64,000 nucleotides of DNA, taken from NCBI GenBank assembly GCA_034008185.1, contig CM067085.1:54556602-54620601 (forward strand), written 5' to 3'. Made by a program: the position numbers and the translations under genes. The DNA comes from Gorsachius magnificus. Taxonomy: Eukaryota > Chordata > Aves > Pelecaniformes > Ardeidae. The notes beneath the pieces were generated by a model. The model was not told the origin of the DNA and did no database searches. It saw nothing but the letters and a program-made list of their open reading frames with translations. Below are positions 22,601-33,736 of this stretch, piece after piece. Within the stretch, counting starts at the first letter, position 1. Every line of letters begins with the position of its first letter.

Positions 22601-25600
22601 TGACCCAGAAGCCAGAGCAGAGGAGCATTTCCTATGTATTTCTTAATCTCATGGACAGTGTCAGGAGTAAAGAATCTCCAAAAGTCAAAAGCATCGTTTC
22701 AGCCTTACTCACTTCAGAGTGTCCCTTACCAACGGACCGTTGGAACTCTGCAGATAGGACGACAGCCTGGGCACACTTCCAGGGGTCAACTAAAGCAGTT
22801 CTACTTTAACAAGCTGTTCTGGTGCTCCATTGCCACAATTCCGGCTGCACAGACCTTTGATGATTGTAATAGAATTGAGCACATAGCGGAAATGTACTTA
22901 CTGAGGCATTTTGGCTCCGGAGACCAGCCCCTTTCAGAACAGGTGATTTGAACGCAGTGTTCTCCACTCGGGGTTGAATAACCATCATTGCAGCAGTAAT
23001 CAGTATGTTGCCCAAACCTCATTGGAAAATAATGGTTTTTGTAGAACTCCATATATCTGCTTAACTTGCCATTTTCTATAGCTGGGTAGTCACACGGTTT
23101 CTCTTGAAATAGAATTAACAGCAACAGTATCAACACGTGCGTGACAAAAAGCTCAGGACGCAATTCATTCGCGTGCAGCTTCATCACCTGAGTGTTTCCT
23201 GAAACCGACACAGTCAGGACTGCACACCTCAGCAGATCCTAAGGAGGGCAGGAACAACCGCACTCTGCTTCTGGTGTCTTTGTCGTTGCCTATACCCAGC
23301 ATGGTTCCCCCCGTTTGCATTGCAACCAACAGAAATCCAGCCAAGATACTCAGTGGACTCCAAAGGCTGATTCACGAGACCAAAACGTAAGTATTTCTTC
23401 TATGGTGAGATGACACTGTTTTTGTAGAGTGTCTTGACTAGATTTATGATACTGAGCATGACAGGAGCCCAGACAGCTAGCTCAGATCCAGGCGCTGGAC
23501 TGTTGACTCAAAATTGAGATGACTCCTGTCACCATTTTCATCTGTAAGTTCTCGGATTCTGCACCAAAAGCTCTTCCTAGCTCTTGTCATTTTTATTTTA
23601 AAACAATAGTGTTTTTCTTCTCTTCTCTCAGTTCCTCAGAAGAACTGACCCTTTTCAGGGACAAGTCAAGGGTAGAAGGAGATTCCCAGAACCTTTCATT
23701 CAAGTTTACCAAGTAGGGTGTCCTACTTGGCCATGGCAGGTGGGGTCCTCCTGAAATGCTCTGACCCGGAGCCTACATGCTGGGGCAGGGGAGCTCACCC
23801 ACTGGACACACCATTCAATAATAAGAGAGGTGGTCCCAGAATGATACCTGCATTTTAGAACCCACACGTACATAGAGAAAAGAGTAATCCAGATACCAGC
23901 AGCGTACTTCTCGGGAATAGTTCAACTCATCCAAAGGTTCATTTATAAGACTCACGCCCTGTTTTCTGAGTTTGTTTTTTTTTCTTTGCAGTGACCAAAG
24001 ATCAAAGAGTGCTAGACTATGAAATCAATTGCTAACTTATTTATTTATTTGTTAACGCAGATTTCAGGACTTTGCTTTGGATTTTAATGGATGTCAGAAT
24101 CAGTAAATAAAGCAGTGGTCATTCTAAAATAAGCTACTAGGCTAGCTGAAATTTAGCATTTTCCATTCTTCAGATAATTTCACTTCCTTGTAATTTCCAG
24201 CAAACCTAAAGCTCTCTCATAGCCAGTAGCCCAATATTTATTCCTGGTGAGCAAATTTACAAACATAATTTACACCCATCATTCAAAAATTGCTTTCTCA
24301 TTCATATTGCACTCTGCAACCAGGGAGATACAACTCTGTTCAGTTATAGAAGTCAACATAAAAAGTTTTCATACAACATCATTTATGAAGAAACTATGTC
24401 TGAAACAATTTTTTTTATTTTAATTTGAATTGAATTATGTTTCATTCAGATGGCACCTGTATTCAGTTTATCAACTAAGACATCTTTACCATAGCCAAGC
24501 ATGAATGAGTACTTGCACAAGAAGTGGAAAGAAACAAGGAACTGCAGGCCTTATTTTTTCTGCTCAGGTACTGCTATCTACAGTTGATCAGCTGAACTCT
24601 GCATCTGAAATACAAATTTTTCTTTTGGTTTAACTAAAATGGAAGGAAGAGATTCTCCCACATCATGCAACTTTCATTTTGATGACTTCCCTTCTGCACT
24701 AGATTTACACACACCCTCATCATCAGCAAGTGTATTTGTGGTACGAAAACCAATTGCCCATTGAATAAACAGTGTCTGATAGTACAGGCAGATGCAGCTC
24801 ATGTACACAAACAACTGCAAGATTACATACCACATGTATTTGACAGATCAAAATATTTCAAGTATGGTGCATATTTACCGGTGATACATGAAGGAAGCTC
24901 GATATGGCCATTCAAACACTGCTTCATAGGAGAAGTTGTGAGTTTAAATCCTGTCACGCACATAAATTTCTGTGACTGACCACTTGGAATCAAAAATGTG
25001 TGTCTCCGTCCATTGGAGAGAAGTAGGTTTTGGGCTTCCAGTTGCTGTTTTGTAATGGTACATGGTGCTAAAGGAAACAAGAAAAATTAAAAATGGTGGG
25101 GTATGAATCTTTGGTGGCTTTTAACATGTGAAGCACCTGCTGAGCAAATACAGGAGGCTGAGGGGAGACCTCTACAGCTGCCTGAAAGGAGGCTGTAGTG
25201 AGGTGGGTGTCGGCCTCTTCTGCCAAGTAACGGGCAATGGGACAAGGGGAAATGGCCCCAACTTGCGCCAGGGGAGGTTTAGGTTGGATATTAGGAAAAA
25301 AATTTTCACAGAAAGGGTTGTTAAGCATTGGAAGGAGCTGCCCAGGGAACTGGTCAAATCCCCATCCCTAGAGGTATTTAAAAGATGGGTAGACAAGGTG
25401 CCTAGGGACATGGTTTAGTGGTGGGATGGCAGCGTTAGGTTAACGGTTGGACTTGATGATCTTAAAGGTCTTTTCCAACCTAAACGATTCTATGATTCTA
25501 TGATAGTGAAAAATCAGCTTGGTTCTCACTCAGCAGTGATTTTAAAAAGTGAAATACAGACGACTTAAACACTTGATCTCTATCACAATTGATTCAGGAT

Positions 25601-27612
25601 ATTTAGTTTTAGGTAGTTCATCAATGATGTGGGACAACTTCCAAGCATATTCTTATTCATATGACTAAAAGACAACCATACAGACTTTGCAAACAGGGGT
25701 GATGATCTCAAGAGGTACTCATTTCAGGCGATTGTAGTCCTTGAAAAAATTAATTCATGAAATCAGTGGGAGCAAGTCGAATTTTATCCCTGGAGTAGTT
25801 CCATTATCTGGGATTAAAAATGAACTTTATAAGACTCCTAACAGAGAGCTCTGAGGAGGAAATTGCAGACAGCAAAGCAGCTTACCACAACAGCGGTCCT
25901 CCCGCATATGGGGGACGGTTAGGAAACTGCACAAAAAGATGTCTTAGCAAATGTAATCACTAGGGGAAAGAGGCTGATGTCATTGTCAGCACCTGTGCCT
26001 TGTTGCACAAGTTCTTGGAAGTACAGACAAAACCTTTATCTGCTTGTAACCTTCCGGAGAGCTCCAAAATTCTCACAATAAAAGATATGATTGAGTGTAA
26101 ATGATTTGGGGACACTAAAGCCCAAGAGCCACAAGCTAAGTAGTATGGAATCCAGGGATTCATTTTGGTCCATTACAGGCTTGGTAATCAACCAACAAAT
26201 GTAAACGTAAGAACGATTAGAATTGTCATCAGCACTAGCAGTTACACTTACCCAAGCACAGCGGTGGTCCAGGCACCCAGGTTTTCCCCTGGCATACTAC
26301 CCATTCTGATCCTGATAAAGTGTATCCAGGGTTGCACCTGTACTGCACTCTGTCACTTTCCTTATATCCTGATTGATGCTCACTAACAATTTCTCCAAAG
26401 TCAATGAGAGGTGGGTCTTCACAGGCTGCTCCTGCAGAAGCTGTGCACAAATTCTTGTTATTTGAGTGCGCACTACTATTTTCGTCTTATCCTGATTTAT
26501 CCCTACTAACAATTTCTTCAAAATCAGTGCTGGGTGGGTGTTTGCATGCTATTCCAGCAGAAACCCTGCACAGGTTCTTGTTCATTGATAGATACGGGAC
26601 AGCACTGACAGCTGCAAATAACGGCACTACACAGGAATTAAATAATATTCCGATGACCTACATCCCTCCATCTGGGAATATACTATAAAAATAAACAGCA
26701 CTGTCTCATTGCTATAAGAAATTGTCATCTTTTCTATTTTTAGTCTTTGCATTAAAAAAAGTTACTAAACTAAAAACATTTTAATTGAAAATATCAATAA
26801 ACTTCTGAATTTCTCAGAGTACAGTGTTTGTCTTCCAGAATTATACTGGAATAAAGTTTCATACATGCAGTCACGATTCTCAATTTTCTTTAATTCTACA
26901 AATAAATCTCTTCATCCCAGATTCCTAAAATTAGTTCCACCATTTTAAAACTAAATAAGTTGCACCATTTTTTGAAAGGATAAGGTATATTCAAGAAAGG
27001 ACTTTTAAAGGCAGAAGCGGGACAAGAAACTCGATACGATGAATAGATTGAAATGGATCAATCACAGAGTTTAAAACTGGTTATTTAAATAAAGGTATAC
27101 ATTCTTCAGGCAGCATGGTTTTCATATCATACAACTTTCTGAAATACCAAAGTACCCGTATTTTTAGAGAGTTGTACAATGTTTTAAAATCAAATCCGTT
27201 TTCTGGATTTTTAATAGTATGTATTCAGAATAATAGTAGCTAAATTGAAATACAAAGAAATGTATATGGATTAATGTATTTAAGTGAGTTATGGCTTGTA
27301 ATAAGGTCGGTTGTTTATGAGAATCGTTAAGTTTAGGCTCAAGACAAAGCAGCAAGCTCATACAAGAAAATAAAAAGCAAATATTCTCAAATGCATAGTT
27401 CTAAATTGTAACGCCCATTCCAAACTTCTGAAAGAAATTCTGTAAAAAGTAAACAGTACAGTTTAATTTGGGGTGGGGGTTTTTTGCTGTTCATTTTTCT
27501 TGATTTTCACCAACTCCATCAGTTAAAAGCATAGATTTCCATCTAATAACTTACCTTTACCTGTAGTACCCATCCACAGCAGAAACACCACAGTGTGGCT
27601 CAGCAGTGTCAT
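13614..27612 (-). CDS. Complement factor H-related (CFHR-like) secreted protein, 11 CCP domains
   Basis: Gene model on the minus strand: signal exon 27612-27555; CCP exons 26431-26252, 25067-24879, 23102-22902, 22153-21974, 20351-20175, 18642-18466, 17809-17633, 16609-16433, 15378-15196, 14467-14267, 13965-13768; terminal exon 13627-13614. Every CCP exon has AG/GT borders, a length divisible by three and phase 1 at both ends. By resemblance to human factor H the order is CCP19/20-like pair, CCP6, CCP7, CCP8, three CCP17/18-like, CCP19, CCP20 and a second CCP20. Nothing resembles factor H CCP1-4, so cofactor and decay-accelerating activity are unlikely. Surface, heparin and C3b/C3d binding and competition with factor H are plausible. 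It lies downstream of F13B in the same orientation; in mammals the CFHR cluster is also next to F13B. It could be two genes (a two-CCP gene and a nine-CCP gene), and orthology to a named CFHR is not claimed. Confidence 0.8.
13768..13965 (-). CDS. CFHR-like exon 12: second CCP20-like domain
   Basis: 198 bp. Four cysteines (KDC, FFEC, RAEC, YPQC) and no core tryptophan before the last cysteine, as in factor H CCP20. It contains a serine-rich patch ([10 protein letters not shown]). The donor GTAAGTG follows in phase 1. It duplicates the preceding C-terminal module. Confidence 0.85.
14267..14467 (-). CDS. CFHR-like exon 11: CCP20-like domain
   Basis: 201 bp. The [10 protein letters not shown] start and the [12 protein letters not shown] and GTLEYPQC segments parallel human factor H CCP20, the sialic acid/heparin and C3d binding end. 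The donor is GTAAGTC in phase 1, so the domain is not the physical end of the protein. Confidence 0.9.
15196..15378 (-). CDS. CFHR-like exon 10: CCP19-like domain
   Basis: 183 bp. [18 protein letters not shown] closely parallels the start of human factor H CCP19, with a canonical RWTSPPVC end. Together with the next exon it forms the CCP19-20 unit shared by factor H and all CFHR proteins. Confidence 0.92.
   Translation of the reverse strand, partial: GKVRNVARLQLLKMETFSPSPRKNIHEVQLWNTNAQVSMSWKDLRISPVLMGGGQAPQFA
16433..16609 (-). CDS. CFHR-like exon 9: CCP domain (CCP17/18-like)
   Basis: 177 bp, four cysteines and core tryptophan (TWTELPKC). Same length as the two exons before it, and the splice acceptor context (TTTTCAG then ATGT) is nearly identical to that of the 17809 exon, which points to tandem exon duplication. 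Confidence 0.9.
17633..17809 (-). CDS. CFHR-like exon 8: CCP domain (CCP18-like)
   Basis: 177 bp. The [10 protein letters not shown]...[11 protein letters not shown] segment resembles human factor H CCP18 (NAYI...YPSGERVRYQC pattern). A decayed copy of this exon lies at about 24255-24355. Confidence 0.9.
18466..18642 (-). CDS. CFHR-like exon 7: CCP domain
   Basis: 177 bp, [11 protein letters not shown] start, WTAPPFC end, four cysteines. First of three consecutive 177-bp CCP exons of one subtype. Confidence 0.9.
20175..20351 (-). CDS. CFHR-like exon 6: CCP8-like domain
   Basis: 177 bp. The [21 protein letters not shown] and [15 protein letters not shown] segments resemble factor H CCP8 and CFHR3/4 CCP3. 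Donor GTGAGT, phase 1. Confidence 0.9.
21974..22153 (-). CDS. CFHR-like exon 5: CCP7-like domain
   Basis: 180 bp. [21 protein letters not shown] and [12 protein letters not shown] parallel factor H CCP7, a heparin/C-reactive protein binding module in mammals. Ligand binding here is not inferable. Confidence 0.9.
22902..23102 (-). CDS. CFHR-like exon 4: CCP6-like domain
   Basis: 201 bp. [13 protein letters not shown]...YFPMRFG...GWSPEPKC matches the CCP6 type (also F13B sushi 1), with the longer second loop. The open frame extends upstream past the acceptor into a hydrophobic run (see findings), so an alternative start is possible. Confidence 0.92.
24255..24355 (-). pseudogene. Decayed CCP exon copy in the CFHR-like intron
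   Basis: The stretch aligns with the coding exon at 17633-17809 (shared runs such as AAAATTGCTTTC and CATTCATA/GCACTCTG on the plus strand) but has stops and no usable splice borders. It is a dead CCP module between live exons 3 and 4. Confidence 0.7.
24879..25067 (-). CDS. CFHR-like exon 3: divergent CCP20-like domain
   Basis: 189 bp, four cysteines (PCT, FMC, KQC, PSC), no core tryptophan, with the [12 protein letters not shown] start typical of CCP20-type modules. Donor GTAAAT is weaker than its neighbours. If unused, the frame runs to a stop at 24823 and would end a short two-CCP protein. Confidence 0.8.
25120..25505 (+). repeat. CR1 LINE, 3' tail
   Basis: Typical 3' end of avian CR1: AGGTTTAGGTTGGATATTAGGAAA, then GACTTGATGATCTTAAAGGTCTTTTCCAACC and an ATTCTATG-type tail. 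It lies in the CFHR-like intron, antisense to the gene. Confidence 0.95.
26252..26431 (-). CDS. CFHR-like exon 2: first CCP domain
   Basis: 180 bp, [14 protein letters not shown] start, [17 protein letters not shown] end; four cysteines and tryptophan. Donor GTAAGTG. Loosely CCP19-like and paired with the CCP20-like exon that follows. Confidence 0.88.
26484..26590 (-). pseudogene. Partial tandem copy of CFHR-like exon 2
   Basis: Aligns with 26361-26468, that is the start of exon 2 plus its upstream intron. The copy has an altered acceptor and an early stop, and it lacks the second half of the domain. Confidence 0.75.
27555..27612 (-). CDS. CFHR-like exon 1: signal peptide
   Basis: ATG at 27612 starts [19 protein letters not shown], a short hydrophobic leader. 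The donor GTAAGT after 27555 leaves phase 1, matching exon 2; an alternative GTAAAG donor six bases earlier keeps the same phase. Confidence 0.8.
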
Positions 27613-29463
27613 CTCCAAGCTTTACAAGTTAAAGATGTCCTCTGCAACAGGGTTGCTATTTTCTGTACTCCAAATCGCATGTACTTCTATTCACTCTTAC
27701 GATTCCTGGGGCTGTCCTTGCAATCTCCTCCCCTAATTTTCTTGCAACACAGCAGTCAAACTGTACAGATAAATTACGCACTTGTTGCAAAAAGGTCTCA
27801 ATACTTTTTTCACAAAACTTTTCAGACTGAACTTCACACGGAAGCATTATGAAACCCTGAAACCCATAACTATGAACACAGGATGTGTTTTTAATGCACA
27901 ATATAGTGCACTCAGCTTTTTGAACTTAACATTTTGTTACGGGCAAAAGCACCTTATATGTGGAGCCCATAATTTATTGTCAGTCTGCTTAAAATCTTAA
28001 CAGCCTAATAAAAATTCTGTTATTGTTATTCCACTTCCAATAAAGCTAACATTCATAGTCCAAATTAATGCAAGAAAGCCTCAGTAACGCAATTTTATTT
28101 ATTTTTTTTTAAAAGCGCTTTACAGAAAAAACCTGTCCTGGTACCTAACCAGTTCCTCTGGTGTCACACTCCTCCTTCTGCTCCTCTGGTTGATAGCACC
28201 AGTCTTTCTCAAGGAGGCTAGACAGGAGGTTCCGGAATGCCACAGCGAACCAAAGGTTTTTGTCGGGAAGAGTTCAATGCAAGTAGCAGGGGTCCCTTCC
28301 TCCCAAGTACTGAGGTCTCCTTGTGTTTACACATAGGTATTTTCCTAATACAGGTCCACTTTTTTAGATCCCAGTTATTGAGCCTCTCCGCTAAAATTAG
28401 GTTTACCTGGACAGGACTAAATTGCACTTCTGCTGGGGCTGCTGCTTGACCACCGTGGTTGGTTTATTTTTACAGCCTTTGACCTCTGTTCGTCCTCGTG
28501 TCATCCTGCATTCTCCTTTCCTACACCACATTTTAGTCTGGAGTCACAGACAGCTCCATAACTGCTCGTCAGCGATATGGATCAGAGCTAAACTGAAACT
28601 CATTTAGGCAGCCAGTGGGGTGATTGCTAAACAACTGCTATCACAGCTAAACAAGCTCAAATCAGCCCAAGAAAGGGCAAGCCCAGAGATCCTGCACTGT
28701 CAAGTCGATGCAGAGCCCATGTTCTTTTGTCAGCAATGGCAAAAATCATAGTGATTGGGCTACACCAGCAAGACAACTTTGACTGAACGGAGCTCCATCC
28801 TCACATGAACAAGACTAAGATTGTTCTCAAGATTTTTTCCTGTAGAGTTTCTTACACAGTATTCTTTTTTAGGACATTATTTTTTTTCTTCCGGTGCGCT
28901 TGCTGCTGGGAACTATTGCAAAATACAGGGTTAACTAACATAGCAATTGACTTTGAGTTGCTGCTTCTCCCTTCACATGGCCTTGTTTTGTTTACCGAAT
29001 GATAACACCCATCTGAGGACCAATGGTATTGCCATTACTATGTACACTAAATTAATTTCATCATCATTGATATGCCACTTCATACAACTGGCAGAACTTC
29101 AGAGCACCTTGCAGAAAGGCTTTTTTCTAAAAGCCCACAAAAGTGTCAGTGACAAATGTCCAATATTAATACCTATATTAACCAAAGACTGGTCTCTCAT
29201 GCAGGAATTTTTACTTTTAGTATAGCACTAAGAAGAACAAAACAGGTGAACTAAAAGAAAATTAATTACCGCCTTATCTGACATCATTCTTGCCCCTTTT
29301 TATAGATTATTAACTTGTAAAGGTCTGCATAGGTCATTAACTTTTAGTCTTATTTGTAAACTCAGTCACTGGAAAACACCAAGGCACCTTTTCTAAATAG
29401 CAGTTGCTGATCAGACAGCTGTTTCCAGTAAGTTAGCTCCAAAATGGTTGTGTAATTATTATT

Positions 29464-29567
29464 ACCACAGCATGTACATTTCTTTCTTTCCTCTCTTTTC
29501 TCTTTTCTCTCTCTTTTTTCTTTTCCCTTGCTTTTTCTTTTCTCTCTCTCTTTTCTCTCTTCCCCAT
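29464..29567. repeat. Pyrimidine-rich low-complexity tract (CTTT/CTCT)
   Basis: About 100 bases almost purely C and T on the plus strand, with irregular CTTTT and CTCTCT units. Its purine strand gives a spurious lysine/glutamate-rich frame. Confidence 0.9.
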
Positions 29568-30424
29568 ATCTATATTTCAGCTGATCTTTAACTGGACTCA
29601 CATGCAGATAAAATCCAGTAGCTTGGGTCTACATGATTAGAGAGGCCACTAGCAGGTTATGCTGACAATTTAATTCATAGTGAAAAAAAAATAAAGCTTC
29701 TCAGGCCATGGGAAGGGGAACACCTTACACAAATGTCCAGCACTGCGTACACGACTGAGCCCAGTGTGTGTAGGGGCAGCCAGAACCTAGCACCCAACCA
29801 TGGTGTTGGTTTAACCTGGATCAGAAGAGCAGGGCATTTGATTTGTCAGTGTCATAGAACAGAAAGCTTGCAGTAAGAAATCGCTATCCCCTTGCTCTAC
29901 CAAACCTGCTGCCTAGTTAAAAAAAAAAAAAAATTTAAACAATATGCCACTGAGTGGTGTGGTACTGCTCTCTATCTACTCTATCCAAAATTCCCCAAGA
30001 CTACCACCTTCCCCTTCTGATATCAAATATTTCATTGGAGGCCCATGATACCGGACCGACTTTAAAACCCAGCAATTTCACATCAGGACTTCAGAAAGAA
30101 AATCACCACTTGTTAAAACAGGCCCAAAATTTTAAAGCCAATGTAAGCTGTTGAAGTTTCACTGGGACACAGGTTCACCTTGGTTAAAACATGCCCATCT
30201 GAATCAGCACATACAGCACTCAAAACTTTGCCTGTTACGCAAATTGTCCTGATCTATGAGTTTATACCCAGACAAAAGCCAGTTTCCTCAATTATGCACC
30301 ATGGAAGAGAAAACTTCACTGTTAAAGAGAAATGACAATCTATACCTAAATCTGAACGCCTTCTTGGCTGATGTTTGCAAAAAACCACATAAATGCTAGG
30401 TTGTTATGCAAGAGGAAAAGCTCC

Positions 30425-30690
30425 TCTGTCATGACAGGACAATGGTTTTACACTGAAAGAGGGTACATTTAGGTTGGATGCAAGGAAGACATTTTTTACT
30501 ACCAGGGTGGAACAGGTTGCCCAGAGAAGCTGTGGATTCCCCATCCCTGGAAAAACATTCAAGGTGAGGCTGGCTGGGGCTTTGAACAACCGGATCTAGT
30601 TAAAGATGTCTCTGTCCGTGGCTGGCGGGTTGGACTAGGTGGTCTGGTAAAGGTCCCTTCCAACCCAAACCATTCAATGATTGTACAATA
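30425..30690 (+). repeat. CR1 LINE, 3' fragment
   Basis: GGTTGGATGCAAGGAAGACATT, CCCCATCCCTGG and GGTCCCTTCCAACCC are diagnostic of the CR1 3' end. Confidence 0.93.
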
Positions 30691-31059
30691 ACAAATAAAA
30701 ATCTTAAAAAAATTTGCACAAGCCAAACTTGGTGCAGCAATGTTATCCTACTGTCTTCCTACTCCCAAGCCAGCACTATCGCCATGAAATGACAGAGCTG
30801 ACATCTGTTGCCATTCTGATGCTGTTGGAAGGCTCTGTTGTACAAGGAAAGGCACCAACAGAAAGATAAAAATAATTATTTTTATCATGCCTCACACAAC
30901 CAAAAAAATCCCATTCTTTTCTGAATGTTTCTTAAGAAGAGAAGGCTGGGAGGAGACACTATTTCTGCTTTTGGCTTCCTAATGGGAGAGTACAGAGAAG
31001 ATGGAGCCATGCTCTTCTCAGAGACAAATGTTCTTCACAGACACAAATCTGCAGCAAAA

Positions 31060-31215
31060 GGAGTTCCAGTCGGATATTAGGAAACAAGATTCACCTTGAG
31101 GTTAGACAGACATTGGAACAGGTTGCCCGGAAAGGTTAGAAAATACCTCCTTGGAGATATTAAAAAGTCAGCCAGACAGAGTCTAGAGCAACCTGGTTCT
31201 TATTCTGCAATTCTA
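31060..31215 (+). repeat. CR1 LINE, old 3' fragment
   Basis: Diverged CR1-like run (GGATATTAGGAAACAAGATTC, GGAACAGGTTGCCCGGA, CTGCAATTCTATG). Confidence 0.75.
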
Positions 31216-32604
31216 TGCCCAACTATGCAAAAAGCCAGCAAAAGTTCAGGACTGTTAAAGGATTAAACTGAGGTCTTTGGTATGTTGATGTCTATTTTGA
31301 AAGTTATTCTAGCACCAGGGTTTGGTAAGCCTAAGCGAATAATGTTGAAGATAAAATTTCTTTCTCTGCTTCCAAATGCAATTAAGAGGTCAGAAACACT
31401 CCTTGCGTGTCACTGAGGCACTGTTATAGTCCACTCATGCTAAGAACAGCATTTTATCAGATGTGCTTTCAGCATGCCACCCGCACTAGGACAACAGCAG
31501 CTTCTCTGCTACCACAGCAGTGCGTATAGCTGATCTATGTCTTCCCACACTGCCTAGCCACGTTTGCATGAATGTGTTCTGGGAAAATTAAGATAGTGGA
31601 AAGGATTTATTAGCACTGTTTCCAAAAAGCAACTTCATCACTTCCCATGTCTTCATTAACTTCTGTAAGAATTCTGTGTTCAGTTGGTTTCGTAATGTTT
31701 ATGTTGTAAATCTTCAAGATTCCACACAGGTATTTCTGAGCTTTTCCAGATTTTGAAACCCAAGCTGTAGCTCTCATTTTCTTTCACTTAATTCTGCTGT
31801 GCTAATTAACAGAAATAACATAGTGCCAGATTTCAAATTCCAAGCAACAAATTTGCTTTCAAATAATTCCTGCAAACAAATTGAAAAGGGGAAAATGAAA
31901 GAAATCCACATTCTCTTTACCAGAGAAAATACCTGGATGCTGTCCTGAACATACTGAGGAAAAAAACCAAAACAAACCTCCCCCTCCCCCCCCAAAAAAA
32001 ACCCCAACAAACAATAAAACCCCCCAAACGAACAGGATAATTAAATACACTGGCACAGACTGGTATGAGGAAGCAACTGGGAAGATGCTGATGCCATCAG
32101 GCCTGGATGTCTTTCTCGGGCACCTCTCCCTGCTAGACAGAGAACGTTCTGTCCCTCCCTGCCCTGAAGAGGTCTTCCAAGACCACAGAAACAGGTCTGA
32201 TCTCTTTGGTATGGTCAAGACTAGGGATTTGGGGTTTTGGCCTGATCTAAGCTAAGGTGATCAAGCGCAGAGCTGCTTGACTGGTAGCCCTGGAGAGTCT
32301 CAATTATGTCATGTGCAGACCTTATTGCCCTTTTTCTTGTTTATTGATCCTCTTTTCACCATGCTTGCCCTTCCCCCCTTTCTCCACCCCCGTCTCTTTC
32401 CAGATAAACCTGCCCTGAACTATTGCCCCATTTGTCCCAGTTTGGTTACACCTGTATTAAAATTTGTTTTTTCTGATACTGATACCTACGGCATGTTGAC
32501 CTTGGATGGTGTTACTGATACGGTCACAGCTGTACTAGTTGCCTTGCAACTGGACACAGGGCAATGGGCACAAACTGAAGCAGAAGAGGCTTCAGTTGAG
32601 TACG

Positions 32605-32808
32605 TGGAAGAACTTCTTTACTTTGAGGGTGACAGAGCACTGGAAGAGGCTGCCCAGGGGGTGTGTGGAGTCTCCTTCTCTATAGATATTCAAAACCCGC
32701 CTAGATGATGTCCTGTACAACCTGCTCTAGGTGAACCTGCTTTAGCAGGAGGGTTGGATTAGATGATCTCTGGACATCCCTTCCAACCCTTGCCCTTCTA
32801 TGATTTTG
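32605..32808 (+). repeat. CR1 LINE, 3' fragment
   Basis: GAGTGACAGAGCACTGG-like to GGATTAGATGATCTCTGGACATCCCTTCCAACCC, then TTCTATGATTTTG. Plus orientation. Confidence 0.93.
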
Positions 32809-33730
32809 CTTACAGATTTTGTCTATCACGTTCAAGGGAAATAAGAGTTTTTCTTCCATCCTTCATGGACACAGGAATGATTAGGATGTAAAAACTCAGA
32901 GACTGAGATGAATTTCTATGTATTTTGGCCTCAGCACAAATAGGTTCTGGATGCATAGGCAAACCTCGATGGCAGCTATTAAGATAACAATGCTCAACAC
33001 ACCAAAAGTTACTGGGTAAAAACTTATCACCAATCGTTTTGTTTAACAAAGTTCTTATATTATTTCTTAACTGAGAGTTACCAATTCACACTACAAGCGT
33101 TCTTCATAACATGACCTAGAAATAAAAGCTATAGTGAACATTTAGTTCAGATCTTGTCACGCATCAAAAGTTCATTATTGCTAAATCTCATTGTTATTTG
33201 TCTTCATTTTTAAATACCTCTTTACAAAGCAATGCCTTTTTAATCTTTTGAAAACATTTTTGAATGCTATTGTAAATAGCGCGTAGATGCTATTTGCATC
33301 AACTTTTTCCCACCGTATGGTTGGCAGTTTTGATTAAATAAGCTTATTTCTTGAATGCTTTAATTTCTTGGTTGTTTTATTTATCCATGAAGCACTCACA
33401 AAAGCCTTGGAAAACCACACAGAACAGCATACATGCAACAAAATCACAGAAAGATGGAGTACAGAGATAAAACACAGAAGAGACCCTTTACAGTGACTTT
33501 TTTATTAAAACACACTAAAACGGATGCAAGGCAAACTTTGTCTGTATTCCTGAATTTTCTTCATATCTTCAGTCACACAACATGTTCAAAGGTAGAGCCC
33601 CAAGAGTACCAATGTTTAAGTGCCGTAGGAAATCACACAAAGTAGTTGGACTAGATATTTTAATAGTTTAAATGCTCTCAATCAGCAAAACAAAGATGCT
33701 TGCTTTACTTTTTTTTTTTGGGTATAATAA

Positions 33731-33736
33731 TTTATT
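33731..33736 (-). terminator. Candidate F13B poly(A) signal
   Basis: AATAAA on the minus strand about 650 bp past the F13B stop, the first such hexamer noted downstream. Usage is not testable here. Confidence 0.35.

Noticed and set aside
29362..29601. Lysine/glutamate-rich minus-strand frame
   Set aside because: It is the purine strand of a low-complexity pyrimidine tract.
32277..32708. 143-codon plus-strand frame
   Set aside because: Its second half is CR1 sequence, and the first half has no domain, splice or conservation evidence.
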